The notes beneath the pieces were generated by a model. It ran no database searches. It was not told the DNA's origin and saw nothing but the letters and a program-made list of their open reading frames with translations. This document shows, in pieces, positions 1-10,816 of a DNA stretch of 64,000 bases. The DNA is from Bidens hawaiensis. Its lineage: Eukaryota > Streptophyta > Magnoliopsida > Asterales > Asteraceae. Position numbers and translations under genes: made by a program. Within the stretch, counting starts at the first letter, position 1; each line of letters starts with the position of its first letter. Where the stretch lies: NCBI GenBank assembly GCA_021521415.1, contig JAIQDT010002830.1, forward strand, positions 186,001 to 250,000, given 5' to 3'.

Positions 1-2262
1 ACTAAGTGTTCGACACCGAAGCTGACTGTTTATCATGTGCCTTGCCACCAGGTCTATCCCGACCATGGTAATGTGTTTAGCCAAGATTACACCCACTCGA
101 CCTCTAGTCGAGCTTAGCGTTGGGTGGGGTTTGTCAAACCCAGTAGTACTACTTAACAATGACTCGCTATTTTACAATACTAAATGGTTCGATGTGTGAA
201 GGACTTCAATTATTTCGTTTGCCACTTAGCCTTTACAAGTGATATATAATCTACTAACAAAATCTAAAAATGTTTTCGGAGTATGTTATCTCCCCCAAGT
301 GAAAAGCGTTTAAAGAGTTTAAAAGGGGAAAGTGAAACTCACTGTTTGCGAAGAATTCCCAAAAACAAGTCACCCAAGTGATGCGCGTCACAGAAAACTC
401 TCACTAGCGTTCTATAACAACAAGGAGATTTTCTAAGAGTCGGAACTATTATCGAGTCTCTAGACCCGGCACATAATTCCTATGCACAAGATACGTTTCG
501 TGTTTCGTTTGTGACTCGTGTGTGACTTACAAGCACATTTGTGATACGTTACATGTTGTGAACAATTATTTACGTGTCAAGTATTAATAGTGTACATTAC
601 TAGCAATTACTCCCCGCAAGGGCAAATTGGTCAAAACATAACAATTATCTAGCAATTAACACGTTTCATGTATTTTCACAAAGTTTAGCAGCTAGTTTCA
701 TCACGACAGAATTCTACTTGAAAGACTACTCTATTCAACAAATCATAGTATCTCAATTAATTCACCAAAAATCGTCACAAAAACACACGTGTTAGGTTTC
801 CAGAACATATTTTATTGTATTTTTATTCAACATATATTTCTCACAATGATCAAAACATTACAACAACTCACAACAGTCAAATTTATGCGCAACAGAATGT
901 TATTTGTTATTCCCGTTAAATGAAAAATCCAACTAATTCAAGACCAATTGGTTTAGGTTCTTAACTAACAAGTTAACTTCCAGAAGTGGAACCAACCCAT
1001 TTGGTCTTGTAGTTCATGAGATATGCTAATTACAAAACAACTTAACAGCAGGTCTCACAACTCCGATTTGCACTTCAGTTTTGTAAAATCATAAAGATTA
1101 ACTTTTACTCGTCCAAAAATTACAAACTTGGACTTTATAGAAACTAGACTCAACATAGCACCCTTTAGTGTTAACAACCTCAACCAATTTCCACATTAAA
1201 AATTAGTTACAGTTGTATAAACATAACTTACAATCTGTCCAGTACCAGTTTTGACCTTTAATCACATTTAAATCATTTGACCAACCAAAACACCTCCAAA
1301 TTAGGCGTGGTTGGACTTTCTAAAAACTAGACTCAGAGTACTACCTTGTAGACTCATAATTAGATCAGTTTGCTTTTATATTCAACAAGTTACACATCGT
1401 TCAAGTTTAACAATCACTGCTGTCAAAACTCAGCAAGCACAAACAATCGTCTAACATGCATCCTAAGCATACGACATATCTCAAAACATGTGACGAGCAT
1501 GATTAATCACAAAAATCAGTAATAACCCTCTAGGGTTTACAAACAATCAATGATTCAATAATCTTTCACCGTTCAAAATCACATACGACCATCAACATCA
1601 ATAGCTAACACATAATCAATCATCCTCTAGCAACAATCAATCATAAGAACACTTATTCATAATTTTCGTGACCTAGGGTTTTAGATTAACCCATTCAAAA
1701 TCAAAATTAAACATAAAGGATGCAAAGAATAGTTGTTTATACCTTCCTAGCACCTTAATCTTCAACAAACTTGAACAATTCTTGTATGTATGTGTGTGTG
1801 TGTGATTGACGGCAGCCAAGAGCAAGGGGAGGGGGGGGGGGAGATCGGGTAGAGAGAGAGAGAGGGAGAGGGAGTGTTAGGGTTTAGATTAATATTATTA
1901 TTAATAATAACATGTTACATCTAGGTCCCTTAACTTCTAATTTGTACTTTTCTAGCTTATTTTAACTAGTTTGCATATTGAGTTAACGTTCCATACAATG
2001 TTATCACATAACACGTAAGTCTAACACATAATTATCACATAATTATTGTTTTGATGTTTTTCGTTTATTCACCAATGGTTTGCGTCAATTCGTTTGCGTT
2101 TCGGTGCAATTCCCGAAAGACTACACATGTAGTAGTTGTCAAGCGTCATTTAAAACCTTAGTTTAAATGTAATGAGATGTGCGTTATAGATCCAGTGATC
2201 TTAAGTTTGAATTGACGGAGTTTTGAGTTAACGGAGTTAACCTGAAATTGACGAGTGTCACA
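1..2262 (-). repeat. 3' LTR of Tekay element 1, partial
   Basis: Position 1 aligns with 8562 in the complete LTR at 8116-10816, and similarity runs to the shared end GAGTGTCACA at 2262. Beyond 2262 the copies diverge: the purine-tract side follows here, flanking DNA follows the other copy. A GT/GA/G-rich low-complexity stretch lies at 1785-1880. Confidence 0.93.
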
Positions 2263-2394
2263 TCATTCCCATGTTAAAGAATTTTCGTCCTGAAAATTTG
2301 AGTCAAGTCGTGATGAGTGTCTGAAAAAGTAAGAAAAAATTTCAGTTTGTCATATCATCCCCTAGTAGAAAGAAATTTCGTCCCGAAATTTAAT
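2263..2394 (-). promoter_or_regulatory. Purine tract and two hairpins before the 3' LTR
   Basis: On the minus strand the sequence just before the LTR is a purine-rich ACATGGGAATGA, the expected primer for plus-strand synthesis. A perfect inverted repeat at 2373-2391 (8-bp arms, 3-nt loop GGA on the minus strand) follows the chromodomain stop by a few bases. A weaker copy lies near 2280-2298. The same arrangement occurs in every chromovirus 3' end in this window. Confidence 0.6.
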
Positions 2395-2989
2395 TCATAC
2401 CTCCGGTGATTTCTGATGGTTCGACGGGTTTCGCGGTTTTCTGTGTTTGGTCAGCCCTTCAAAAAGGTGAGGATACTTTTTCATCATTTGATCCTCGCGT
2501 TCCCACGTGAACTCCGGTCCACGTCTCGAGTTCCAACGAACCTTAATGATTGGAATTTTGCTGTGCTTGAGCGTTTTGGTTTCCCAATCCAAAACTTCGA
2601 CTGGTTCTTCAATGAAGCGTAATTGTTCATCAACTTGCAGTTCATCCAAAGGGACTACTTGGGTTTCATCAGATAGGCATTTCTTCAAGTTGGATACGTC
2701 GAATACATTGTGTACGCCACTGAGTTCCGTTGGCAGGTCCAGTCGGTACGCCACCGGACCAATACGCTCAGTTATTCGATAAGGGCCAACCTATCGTGGA
2801 TTGAGTTTGTTTCGCTTCCCAAAGCGAACCACACCTTTCCAAGGTGAGACTTTGAGTAACACTTGGACATTCACTTGAAATTCGAGAGGTCTCTTTTGAC
2901 GATCTCGTGCTGCCGCCATGCGGTTTCGGATTTGAACAATCTTTTCCGAAGTTTCGAGTACCAGTTTGGACCAGTGATTTTACTGTCAC
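2395..2989 (-). pseudogene. Integrase C-terminus and chromodomain, Tekay element 1
   Basis: End of the pol polyprotein, separated from the rest by a one-base deletion near 2974 and further frame changes before 2754. The open piece 2395-2754 (119 codons) begins in the GPY/F-type region (MAYRLDLP...) and ends in a chromodomain with the motifs [18 protein letters not shown] and [10 protein letters not shown]. The PEFTWE stretch carries the Trp of the chromodomain fold. Such domains bind modified histone tails and are thought to direct integration to heterochromatin. The stop is followed within a few bases by a hairpin. The frame breaks mean the protein cannot be made as one chain. Confidence 0.88.
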
Positions 2990-5900
2990 CCACCTCTGCC
3001 CAGCAGAGAGGTGATCGACACTTCCGTCCGTACAGTGCTTTAAACGGCGCTGCTTTAATACTTGCGTGGTAGCTGTTATTATACGAAAACTCTACCAAAG
3101 GTAAATGAGGTTCCCAACCTTTTCCGAAATCCAACACACATGCACGCAACATGTCCTCTAAGGTCTGAATAGTTCGTTCACTTTGCCCATCCGTCTGAGG
3201 ATGGTAAGCTGTGCTCATATCAAGACGGGTGTCTAATGCGCTCTGTAGTGACTTCCAAAAGTGCGAAGTGAAACGGGAATCTCGATCAGAAATGATTGAG
3301 ACAGGCACTCCGTGTCTAGACACTACTTCCTTCATGTAGACGCGAGTCAATCTTTCCATTTTGTCCGATTCCTTAATCACTATGAAGTGTGCAGACTTAG
3401 TCAATCGGTCAACGATCACCCAGATGGTATCGCATCCCGTCGGTGTTTTAGGTAATCCCGTGATAAAATCCATTGAGATGTGTTCCCATTTCCACATTGG
3501 AAGTTCCGGTTGTTGCAGCAAACCAGATGGTTTCTGATATTCTATTTTGACTCTGGCACAAGTCAAGCATTTGATCACGTAGGTGGCAATGTCGGCTTTC
3601 ATATTTGGCCACAAGTAAAGTGCCTTTAAGTCATGATACATTTTATCTGAGCCAGGGTGGATAGAATATCGGGACTTGTGAGCTTCGTCCATCACTAGAG
3701 TTCTCAACTCTCCGTATCGTGGAACCCAAATCCGGTTCTCAAAATATCGGACCCCGTCCGATTTGGTTTCAAGTTGCTTGTTCATGCCCCGCATGAGTTC
3801 TGATGGAAGGTTATCATCCTTCAAGGCTTCGAGCTGCGCATCGCGAATCTGATCGGGTAAGTTGGCATGAATCGTAAGTTGCAATGCTCGCACTCGCTTG
3901 GGTTTATCGTTTTCTTTTCTACTGAGAGCGTCGGCCACTACATTGGCCTTTCCAGGGTGGTACTTGATGGCACAATCATAATCCTTAAGCAGCTCGACCC
4001 AACGACGCTGTCGCATGTTCAGCTCCTTCTGATCGTAGATATGTTGGAGACTCTTGTGGTCGGTGTAAATGGTAAACTTGGTACCGTACAAGTAATGCCT
4101 CCATATCTTAAGAGCAAACACCACAGCTCCGAGTTCCAAGTCATGGGTCGTGTAGTTCTTCTCGTGAATCCGTAGTTGTCGAGAGGCATAGGCTATAACT
4201 TTCTCGAGTTGCATCAGCACGCAACCGAGACCTTGTATCGATGCGTCACAATGTACCTTAAAATTTTCTGTTCCCTCGGGAAAGGCTAAAATAGGGGCGC
4301 TACAGAGTTTGGTTTTCAACAGTTGAAAAGCGGATTCTTGCGCGTCACCCCAATTGTACTTAGTACCCTTGTGAGTCAAAGCGGTGAGGGGTTGAGAAAT
4401 CTTTGAAAATCCCTCGATAAAACGCCTGTAGTAGCCGGCCAGTCCTAGGAATTGCCGCACCTCAGTCGGAGTCTTAGGTGCTTCCCAGTTTTTGATGGCC
4501 TCTACCTTACCGGGATCGACATGGATACCACTCTTATTGATCACATGTCCTAAGAAATGAACCTCGCGAAGCCAAAATTCGTATTTCGAGAGTTTAGCGT
4601 ACAGTTGTTCCTTCTTTAGCAATTCCAGAATTAACCTCAAGTGTTCTTCGTGGTCAGCCTTGTCCTTGGAATAGACGAGGATATCATCAATAAAAACAAT
4701 CACAAACTTGTCGAGGTACGCCTTGCATACTCGATTCATGAGATCCATAAATACGGTTGGTGCGTTGGTTAAGCCAAAAGGCATAACTGAAAACTCGAAG
4801 TGACCATACCGAGTCCTAAAAGCCGTCTTTGAAATATCTTCTTCGTGCACTCTTAATTGATGGTATCCAGATCTCAGATCGATCTTCGAGTAGTAACTCG
4901 ATTCTTGAAGCTGGTCAAACAGATCATCAATTCGGGGTAAGGGATAACGATTTTTGATCGTCACCTTGTTCAGTTCTCTGTAGTCGATGCACATGCGGAA
5001 AGTCCCGTCCTTCTTTCGAACAAATAAGACAGGGGCTCCCCTTGGCGATGAGCTAGGTCGGATAAAACCTTTATCCAACAAATCTTGCAATTGGGTGGAC
5101 AACTCCTGAAGCTCCGCAGGTGCGAGTCGATACGGGGCTCGTGCTATGGGCGCTGCACCGGGGGTCAACTCGATTTGGAACTCGACTTGTTGAATAGGAG
5201 GGAGTCCAGGCAAATCCTCCGGGAAAACTTCCGGAAAATCTCGCACAATCGGTATATCTTCGATTCGCTTCTCCTCCGCGGGTTTCTCGACAATGTGAGC
5301 TAAAATTGCCGGATGACCCTTTCGTAAATACTTCTGCGCCTTCATGAGGGTGATGACGCTGGTGGTAATGCCGTTTTTCTCGCCCTGAATCGAAATGATC
5401 TCGCCGGAAGGGGTAGTGATGTGGACTATCTTGTCGTGACATATAATCTCCGCTTGGTTCTCCGATAACCAGTCCATGCCGACAACGACATCGAAACTAC
5501 CAAGCGTAAAAGGTATGAGATCGATAACAAAAGTATGACCCGACAGTTTCAACTTACATCCCGCAAGTACATGAGTTGTTTCTATAGACTTACCGTCAGC
5601 TAATTCAACAGGAAACTTAGCATCTAACGGGGTTGGAGTTAAGTCTAAGAGTTTACTAAAGGCTTTCGACACAAAACTCCTATCAGTTCCAGTGTCAAAC
5701 AAAACAGAAGCAAAACAGTCGTTCACAGGAAACTTACCGGTCACCACATATGGATCGTTGCGGGCTTGACCCGACCCAATGACGAAAGCTCTTCCTTTAC
5801 CATTGCTTCCGCCACCGCTGCTGCCTCCAATACTCTCGTTCTGCTTTAGTTTGGGGCAATCCTTCCAGAAATGACCCTCTTGACCGCACTCGAAACACCC

Positions 5901-6719
5901 TTTAGTCGTCATAGGTGGTTTAAGAGCACCCTTTGCCGATAGGTCTCCCCTACATTCCTTGGCCTGATGACCCATTTTTCCGCATCTCAGACACTTGACA
6001 CGATCACACGGGCCAGCATGGTGATAATTGCACCTGTTGCATTTTGGGTGTTTCCCGGCGTAGCCGCTCGAACCCTGCCCGCTACCGTTGTTGTTATTGT
6101 TGTGACCCTGATTATTGAAGTTCCGAGTGAGTTCGGGCTTACGGTAGTGTTGTTGCTGTGGGGGGTTCGAGGATGAGGACCTGACGTTGTCGAACTTTCT
6201 CTTTCCATTACTCGGGTTGTTGTTGCTGTTGTTGTCAGTGCTCGGGTTGTCACGGGCTTTAGTGGTTGAACCTCTAGGTGGTAACGCACCTTGGGTCACT
6301 GCTTGATCCGTCAGTTTGTGAGCTAACCGGATCGCTTGTTGAATCGTAGCCGGTCTGGAAGACGTCACCATGCCCTGAATTTGCGGTGCTAACCCATCAA
6401 TATACATCTCGATCCTCTTACTCGGCGGGTCTACCATCTGTGGACACATCACAGCTAACTCGTGAGAACGGGTGGTGTAGGCTTCAATTTCGGAACCCAC
6501 CATCTTCAACGACCAAAACTCGGATTCCAACTTTGCAATCTCCTCTCGAGGACAATACTCTTCACGCATTATATTCTTGAACTCCTCCCAGTTCATAGCG
6601 TTAGCCAGTTCCAATCCAAGAATATGCACATTTGAATTCCACCAAGTGAGAGCGAAAATCTTCAAGTGTCCTAGCAGCAAATTTGACCCTACTGGCAGGT
6701 GGACAGTTACACATCTCAA
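2871..6719 (-). pseudogene. gag-protease-RT-RNase H-integrase polyprotein, Tekay element 1
   Basis: A 1282-codon frame covering most of gag-pol. In order: gag with two CCHC zinc knuckles ([15 protein letters not shown] and [15 protein letters not shown]), protease with [10 protein letters not shown], reverse transcriptase with [10 protein letters not shown], RNase H (HCDAS, YTDHKS), integrase zinc region ([10 protein letters not shown]...CLTCARVK) and the catalytic core beginning ISMDFITGL. The true start is upstream at 6957; a one-base insertion near 6655 splits gag. At the other end a one-base deletion near 2974 moves the integrase C-terminus out of frame. Unlike the Tekay tandem at 20089-34264, this copy still has CAG at the position where both tandem units carry TAG. 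Apart from the frameshifts the enzyme motifs look intact. Confidence 0.92.
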
Positions 6720-6957
6720 ACGCTGATTCGGCCTTCTCAGCCCAACGCAGGAAGCCTATAGCCCCCTCAGTGCCCTTAAACGAACTGGGCTTGCAATCCA
6801 GGTAGTTCTTGAAAGTACACGTCCCAGTTGAACCTCCAGCTTGATTATGGACATGTGCGGCTAGAGCGGCCGCCGCGTGGTCGTTCAGCAGAGTTTGGAG
6901 TTCTGCTGCAGTCAAGTTGATATTACCGCGACCGTGTCCAGCGTTTCTTCCTGCCAT
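6601..6957 (-). pseudogene. gag N-terminus, Tekay element 1
   Basis: Starts with [20 protein letters not shown], the same start as the two gag frames at 21409 and 29597, so 6957 is the natural start codon. It encodes the first about 100 residues of the structural Gag protein ([25 protein letters not shown]) and leaves the gag frame near 6655 because of one extra base, after which translation would end shortly. The rest of Gag continues in the overlapping frame 2871-6719. The sequence upstream of the ATG is TTCTAGGAA, which resembles a splice acceptor. Confidence 0.9.
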
Positions 6958-7204
6958 TTCCTAGAATCACAGCATAAAATGTCAGACATGAATTCTCGGT
7001 TTCATATGCAACACACCATACATGTAATAAAAAGATAGGTAAGAAAGAAATAAAAGGAACAAACATCACATCTCAACCATATATTAATCCAAATAATAAT
7101 TCATGATTAAAACCATTGTATTCGCTACAAAGTATTTAAAACCAATCCTTAAAATCATAGAAAATAATAGTTTGGATGGAGACAACCCTTCCATCTAGGT
7201 GTTA

Positions 7205-7939
7205 TCATCCTTTGACGTCATCGTCTGAGGACACCTCTGAGTGTGCCTCTGGCTCAGCCGGTTCTTCCTCCGGTTCCTCTTCGGGTTCTTCCTCGGGATC
7301 TTCCTCAGGTTCCTCTTCAGGATCCTCCTCGGGTTCCTCTTCAGGCTCTGCCTCAGGTTCAGCTACGTTCTGAGCAATTTGCATCTGTAAGACATCACAA
7401 CCCTCTAAAGCTATCTCGGTTCGGGTCCTTGCCACCTGGAGTTGCTCTTTCAAGTCTAGCATCTCGGCTTGCATTTTTCTCATAATCTTCATCTGTTGAT
7501 CACTAGCCTCTTGCATTTCCTTCATAGTCGCTGTCAGGCGGGAAATTTCCTCCTTAGTTTCGGTTCCATCTTTTAACAGTCCGGAAACGTTCGCTCTCGT
7601 ATAGTGCATATAACCAACGTCAGGCTCCAAACAAGAAACAACAGCTGCGAGAACACGCTCTACAGGTTCGGTTATAGGTGGTAGAGTGTTGGGGTAAGCA
7701 TGACGACTCGGGTGAGGTAGTGGGGGAACTTGTTCGCGATAGACCATACGCCTGATCATATTCGGGTACCAATCCCAGCTAACTTCGTCTTCGTACATGC
7801 CTCCGGATAAGCGATACCTCTTCGGTGCAGGGGATTCTAGCTCTGGGACTACTCGGGGTGGCGACGAGGTAGGTAACTGCGGTTCCTTTCCATGCGCATG
7901 AGTCATCTGTTCGGATGATGATGATGGTAGCGTCGACAT
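7205..7939 (-). CDS. Extra ORF upstream of gag, acidic coiled-coil protein (unknown function)
   Basis: An intact 244-codon frame between the primer site and gag, same strand as gag. I chose the internal MSTLPSSSS start because that Met is preserved in the two other copies (20685 and 28873); the open frame extends up to 8017, adding a hydrophobic stretch that may just be leader. The protein has a Ser-rich start, a central region with SWDWYPNMIRRMVYREQ, a heptad-patterned segment (EEISRLTATMKEMQEASDQ...) likely to form a coiled coil, and a C-terminal tail of EEPEE/EDPEE repeats. I do not recognise it as gag, pol or any named family. Preservation of the frame argues that it is a real product. 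It could be a dimerising accessory or nuclear-acting protein, but that is a guess. The 247-bp leader between it and gag is non-coding. Confidence 0.65.
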   Translation of the reverse strand: MSTLPSSSSEQMTHAHGKEPQLPTSSPPRVVPELESPAPKRYRLSGGMYEDEVSWDWYPNMIRRMVYREQVPPLPHPSRHAYPNTLPPITEPVERVLAAVVSCLEPDVGYMHYTRANVSGLLKDGTETKEEISRLTATMKEMQEASDQQMKIMRKMQAEMLDLKEQLQVARTRTEIALEGCDVLQMQIAQNVAEPEAEPEEEPEEDPEEEPEEDPEEEPEEEPEEEPAEPEAHSEVSSDDDVKG

Positions 7940-8100
7940 CCCTACAGGCAAGCCATGTTTGCGCGCGTATGAGTGAATGAGGTAAAGAGATAAGATAACA
8001 AAGACTACACAAAACATATGCAGTGCGTATAATTATAACTAATGGGTCGTTGCGGTTATAGTCTAGTATGCATGCAGTTTCTAGTTCGCTATAACCAATA

Positions 8101-8112
8101 GCTCTGATACCA
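8101..8112 (-). promoter_or_regulatory. Primer binding site, initiator tRNA-Met type
   Basis: On the minus strand TGGTATCAGAGC, matching the 3' end of plant initiator tRNA-Met, three bases inside the LTR end at 8116. It primes minus-strand DNA synthesis and fixes the element's orientation. Confidence 0.9.
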
Positions 8113-8115
8113 ATC

Positions 8116-10816
8116 TGTCACACCCTCAAAATCCACTAACGGAGTTTTACCGTCAGAGGGTGTGAACTAACAGGATCGGAATCATTAGTTATAATCAAAC
8201 CATGGATAAATTTTTCAAACCATGAAAACGTTTAAGTGTAAATAAGTGCGGAAGCGTAAAAACCATAAGACAACTGTTGCGTCACGCAGGACGACTTAAA
8301 ACTCAATTGATAACAGTTTAAAACAAGTTTGCATAAACAATAGCGTATCAAATAATGCATGATCCTATACCGCGCGCCCGCCTCAGCTACCTGAGAATAA
8401 CATACTGAAAGTGTCAACACGAGGTTGGTGAGTTCACAAGTTTATATAAAATAAAGCGTTCAACATTTTGCGTTTAGCTTTTTGCGTTTAGCGTTTTGCG
8501 TTACCAGATAGTGTTAAATCAATTATATATCGATAGGTAGCTAGCCTATACAACAAGTATTACTAAGTTTTCGACACCGAAGCTGACTGTTTATCATGTG
8601 CCTTGCCACCAGGTCTATCCCGACCATGGTAATGTGTTTAGCCAAGATTACACCCACTTGACCTTCAGTCGAGCTTAGCGTTGGGTGGGGTTTGTCAAAC
8701 CAAGTAGTACTACTCAACAATGACTCGCTATTTTACAATACTAAACGGTTCGATGTGTGAAGGACTTCAATTATTTCGTTTGCCACTTAGGCTTTACAAG
8801 TGATATATAATCTACTAACAAAATCTAAAAGCTTTTTCGGAGTATGTTATCTCCCCCAAGTGAAAAGCGTTTAAAGAGTTTAAAAGGGGAAAGTGAAACT
8901 CACTGTTTGCGAAGAATTCCCAAAAACAAGTCACCCAAGTGATGCGCGTCACAGAAAACTCTCACTAGCGTTCTATAACAACAAGGAGATTTTCTAAGAG
9001 TCGGAACTATTATCGAGTCTCTAGACCCGGCACATAATTCCTATGCACAAGATACGTTTCGTGTTTCGTTTGTGACTCGTGTGTGACTTACAAGCACATT
9101 TGTGATACGTTACATGTTGTGAACAATTATTTACGTGTCAAGTATTAATAGCTTACATTACTAGCAATTACTCCCCGCAAGGGCAAATTGGTCAAAACAT
9201 AACAATTATCTAGCAATTAACACGTTTCATGTATTTTCACAAAGTTTAGCAGCTAGTTTCATCACGACAGAATTCTACTTGAAAGACTACTCTATTCAAC
9301 AGATCATAGTATCTCAATTAATTCACCAAAAATGGTCACAAAAACACACATGTGTTAGGTTTCCAGAAAATATTTTATTGTATTTTTATTCCACATAGAT
9401 TTCTCACAATGATCAAAACATTACAGCAACTCACAACAGTCAAATTTATGCGCAACAGAATGTTATTTGTTATTCCTGTTAAATGAAAAATCCAACTAAT
9501 GCAAGACCAATTGGGTTAGGTTCTTAACTCAACAAGTTAACTTCCAGAAGTGGAACCAACCCATTTGGTCTTGTAGTTCATGAGATATGCTAATTACAAA
9601 ACAACTTAACAGCAGGTCTCACAACTCAGATTTGCACTTCAGTTTTGTAAAATCATAAAGATTAACTTTTACTCGTCCAAAAATTACAAAATTGTCTTTA
9701 TAGAAACTAGACTCAACATAGCACCCAGTAGTGTTAACAACCTCAACCAATTTCCACATTAACAATTAGTTACAGTTGTCTAAACATAACTTACAATATG
9801 TCCAGTACCAGTTTTGACATTTAATCACATTTAAATCATTTGACCAACCAAAACACCTCCAAATTAGGCGTGGTTGGACTTTCTGAAAACTAGACTCAGA
9901 GTACTACCTTGTAGACTCATAATTAGCTCAGTTTGCTTTTATATTAAACAAGTTACACATCGTTCAAGTTTAACAATCACTGCTGTCAAAACTCAGCAAG
10001 CACAAACAATCGTCTAACATGCATCCTAAGCATACGACATATCTCAAAACATGTGACGAGCATGATTAATCACAAAAATCAGTAATAACCCTCTAGGGTT
10101 TACAAACAATCAATGATTCAATAATCTTTCACCGTTCAAAATCACATACGATCATCAACATCAATAGCTAACACATAATCAATCATCCTCTAGCAACAAT
10201 CAATCATAAGAACACTTATTCATAATTTTCGTGACCTAGGGTTTTAGATTAACCCATTCAAAATCAAAATTAAACATAAAGGATGCATAGAATAGTTGTT
10301 TATACCTTCCTAGCACCATAATCTTTAACAAACTTGAACAATTCTTGTATGTATGTGTGTGTGTGATTGACGGCAGCCAAGAGCAAGGGGGGGGGGGGGG
10401 CAATCGGGTAGAGATAGAGAGAGAGGGAGTGTTAGGGTTTAGATTAATATTATTATTAATAATAACATGTTACATCTAGGTCCCTCAACTTCTAATTTGT
10501 ACTTTTCTAGCTTATTTTAACTAGTTTGCATATTGAGTTAACGTTCCATACAATGTTATCACATAACACGTAAGTCTAACACATAATTATCACATAATTA
10601 TTGTTTTGATGTTTTTTGTTTATTCACCAATGGTTTGCGTCAATTCGTTTGCGTTTCGGTGCAATTCCCGAAAGACTACACATGTAGTAGTTTTCAAGCG
10701 TCATTTAAAACCTTAGTTTAAATGTAATGAGATGTGCGTTATAGATCCAGTGATCTTAAGTTTGAATTGACGGAGTTTGAGTTAACGGAGTTAACCTGAA
10801 ATTGACGAGTGTCACA
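8116..10816 (-). repeat. 5' LTR of Tekay element 1, complete
   Basis: Starts TGTCACACCC and ends GAGTGTCACA on the plus strand, a TG...CA element with inverted TGTCACA/TGTGACA-type ends, 2701 bp. It matches 1-2262 over the shared part and, in opposite orientation, the LTR at 26090-28696. U3 is long; the TATA box (8441-8448, minus strand) lies only about 330 bp from the primer-site end. A G-run with GA repeats lies at 10388-10430. Confidence 0.93.
8441..8512 (-). promoter_or_regulatory. LTR TATA box with upstream heptamer array, element 1
   Basis: On the minus strand TATATAAA lies at 8441-8448, with heptamer-like repeats (AACGCAA/AACGCTA forms) directly upstream at about 8456-8512. The array here is shorter and more degenerate than in the tandem's LTRs at 20105 and 28286. 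The transcription start should lie about 30 bp to the left. Confidence 0.6.

Larger units (their letters stand above)
1..10816 (-). mobile_element. Tekay-type Ty3/gypsy element 1, left end outside window
   Basis: Reading right to left, the order is 5' LTR (8116-10816), tRNA-Met primer site, an extra ORF, gag, protease, reverse transcriptase, RNase H, integrase, chromodomain, purine tract and 3' LTR. About 445 bp of the 3' LTR lie beyond the left edge, so the target-site duplication cannot be tested; the 5 bp after the right LTR are TCATA. The polyprotein order and C-terminal chromodomain place it in the chromovirus branch, most like Tekay. It has at least two coding frameshifts, so it is not autonomous. 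The LTR pair differs by scattered substitutions and small indels. It appears to have landed in an older related LTR, part of which continues at 10817-13098. Confidence 0.92.
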
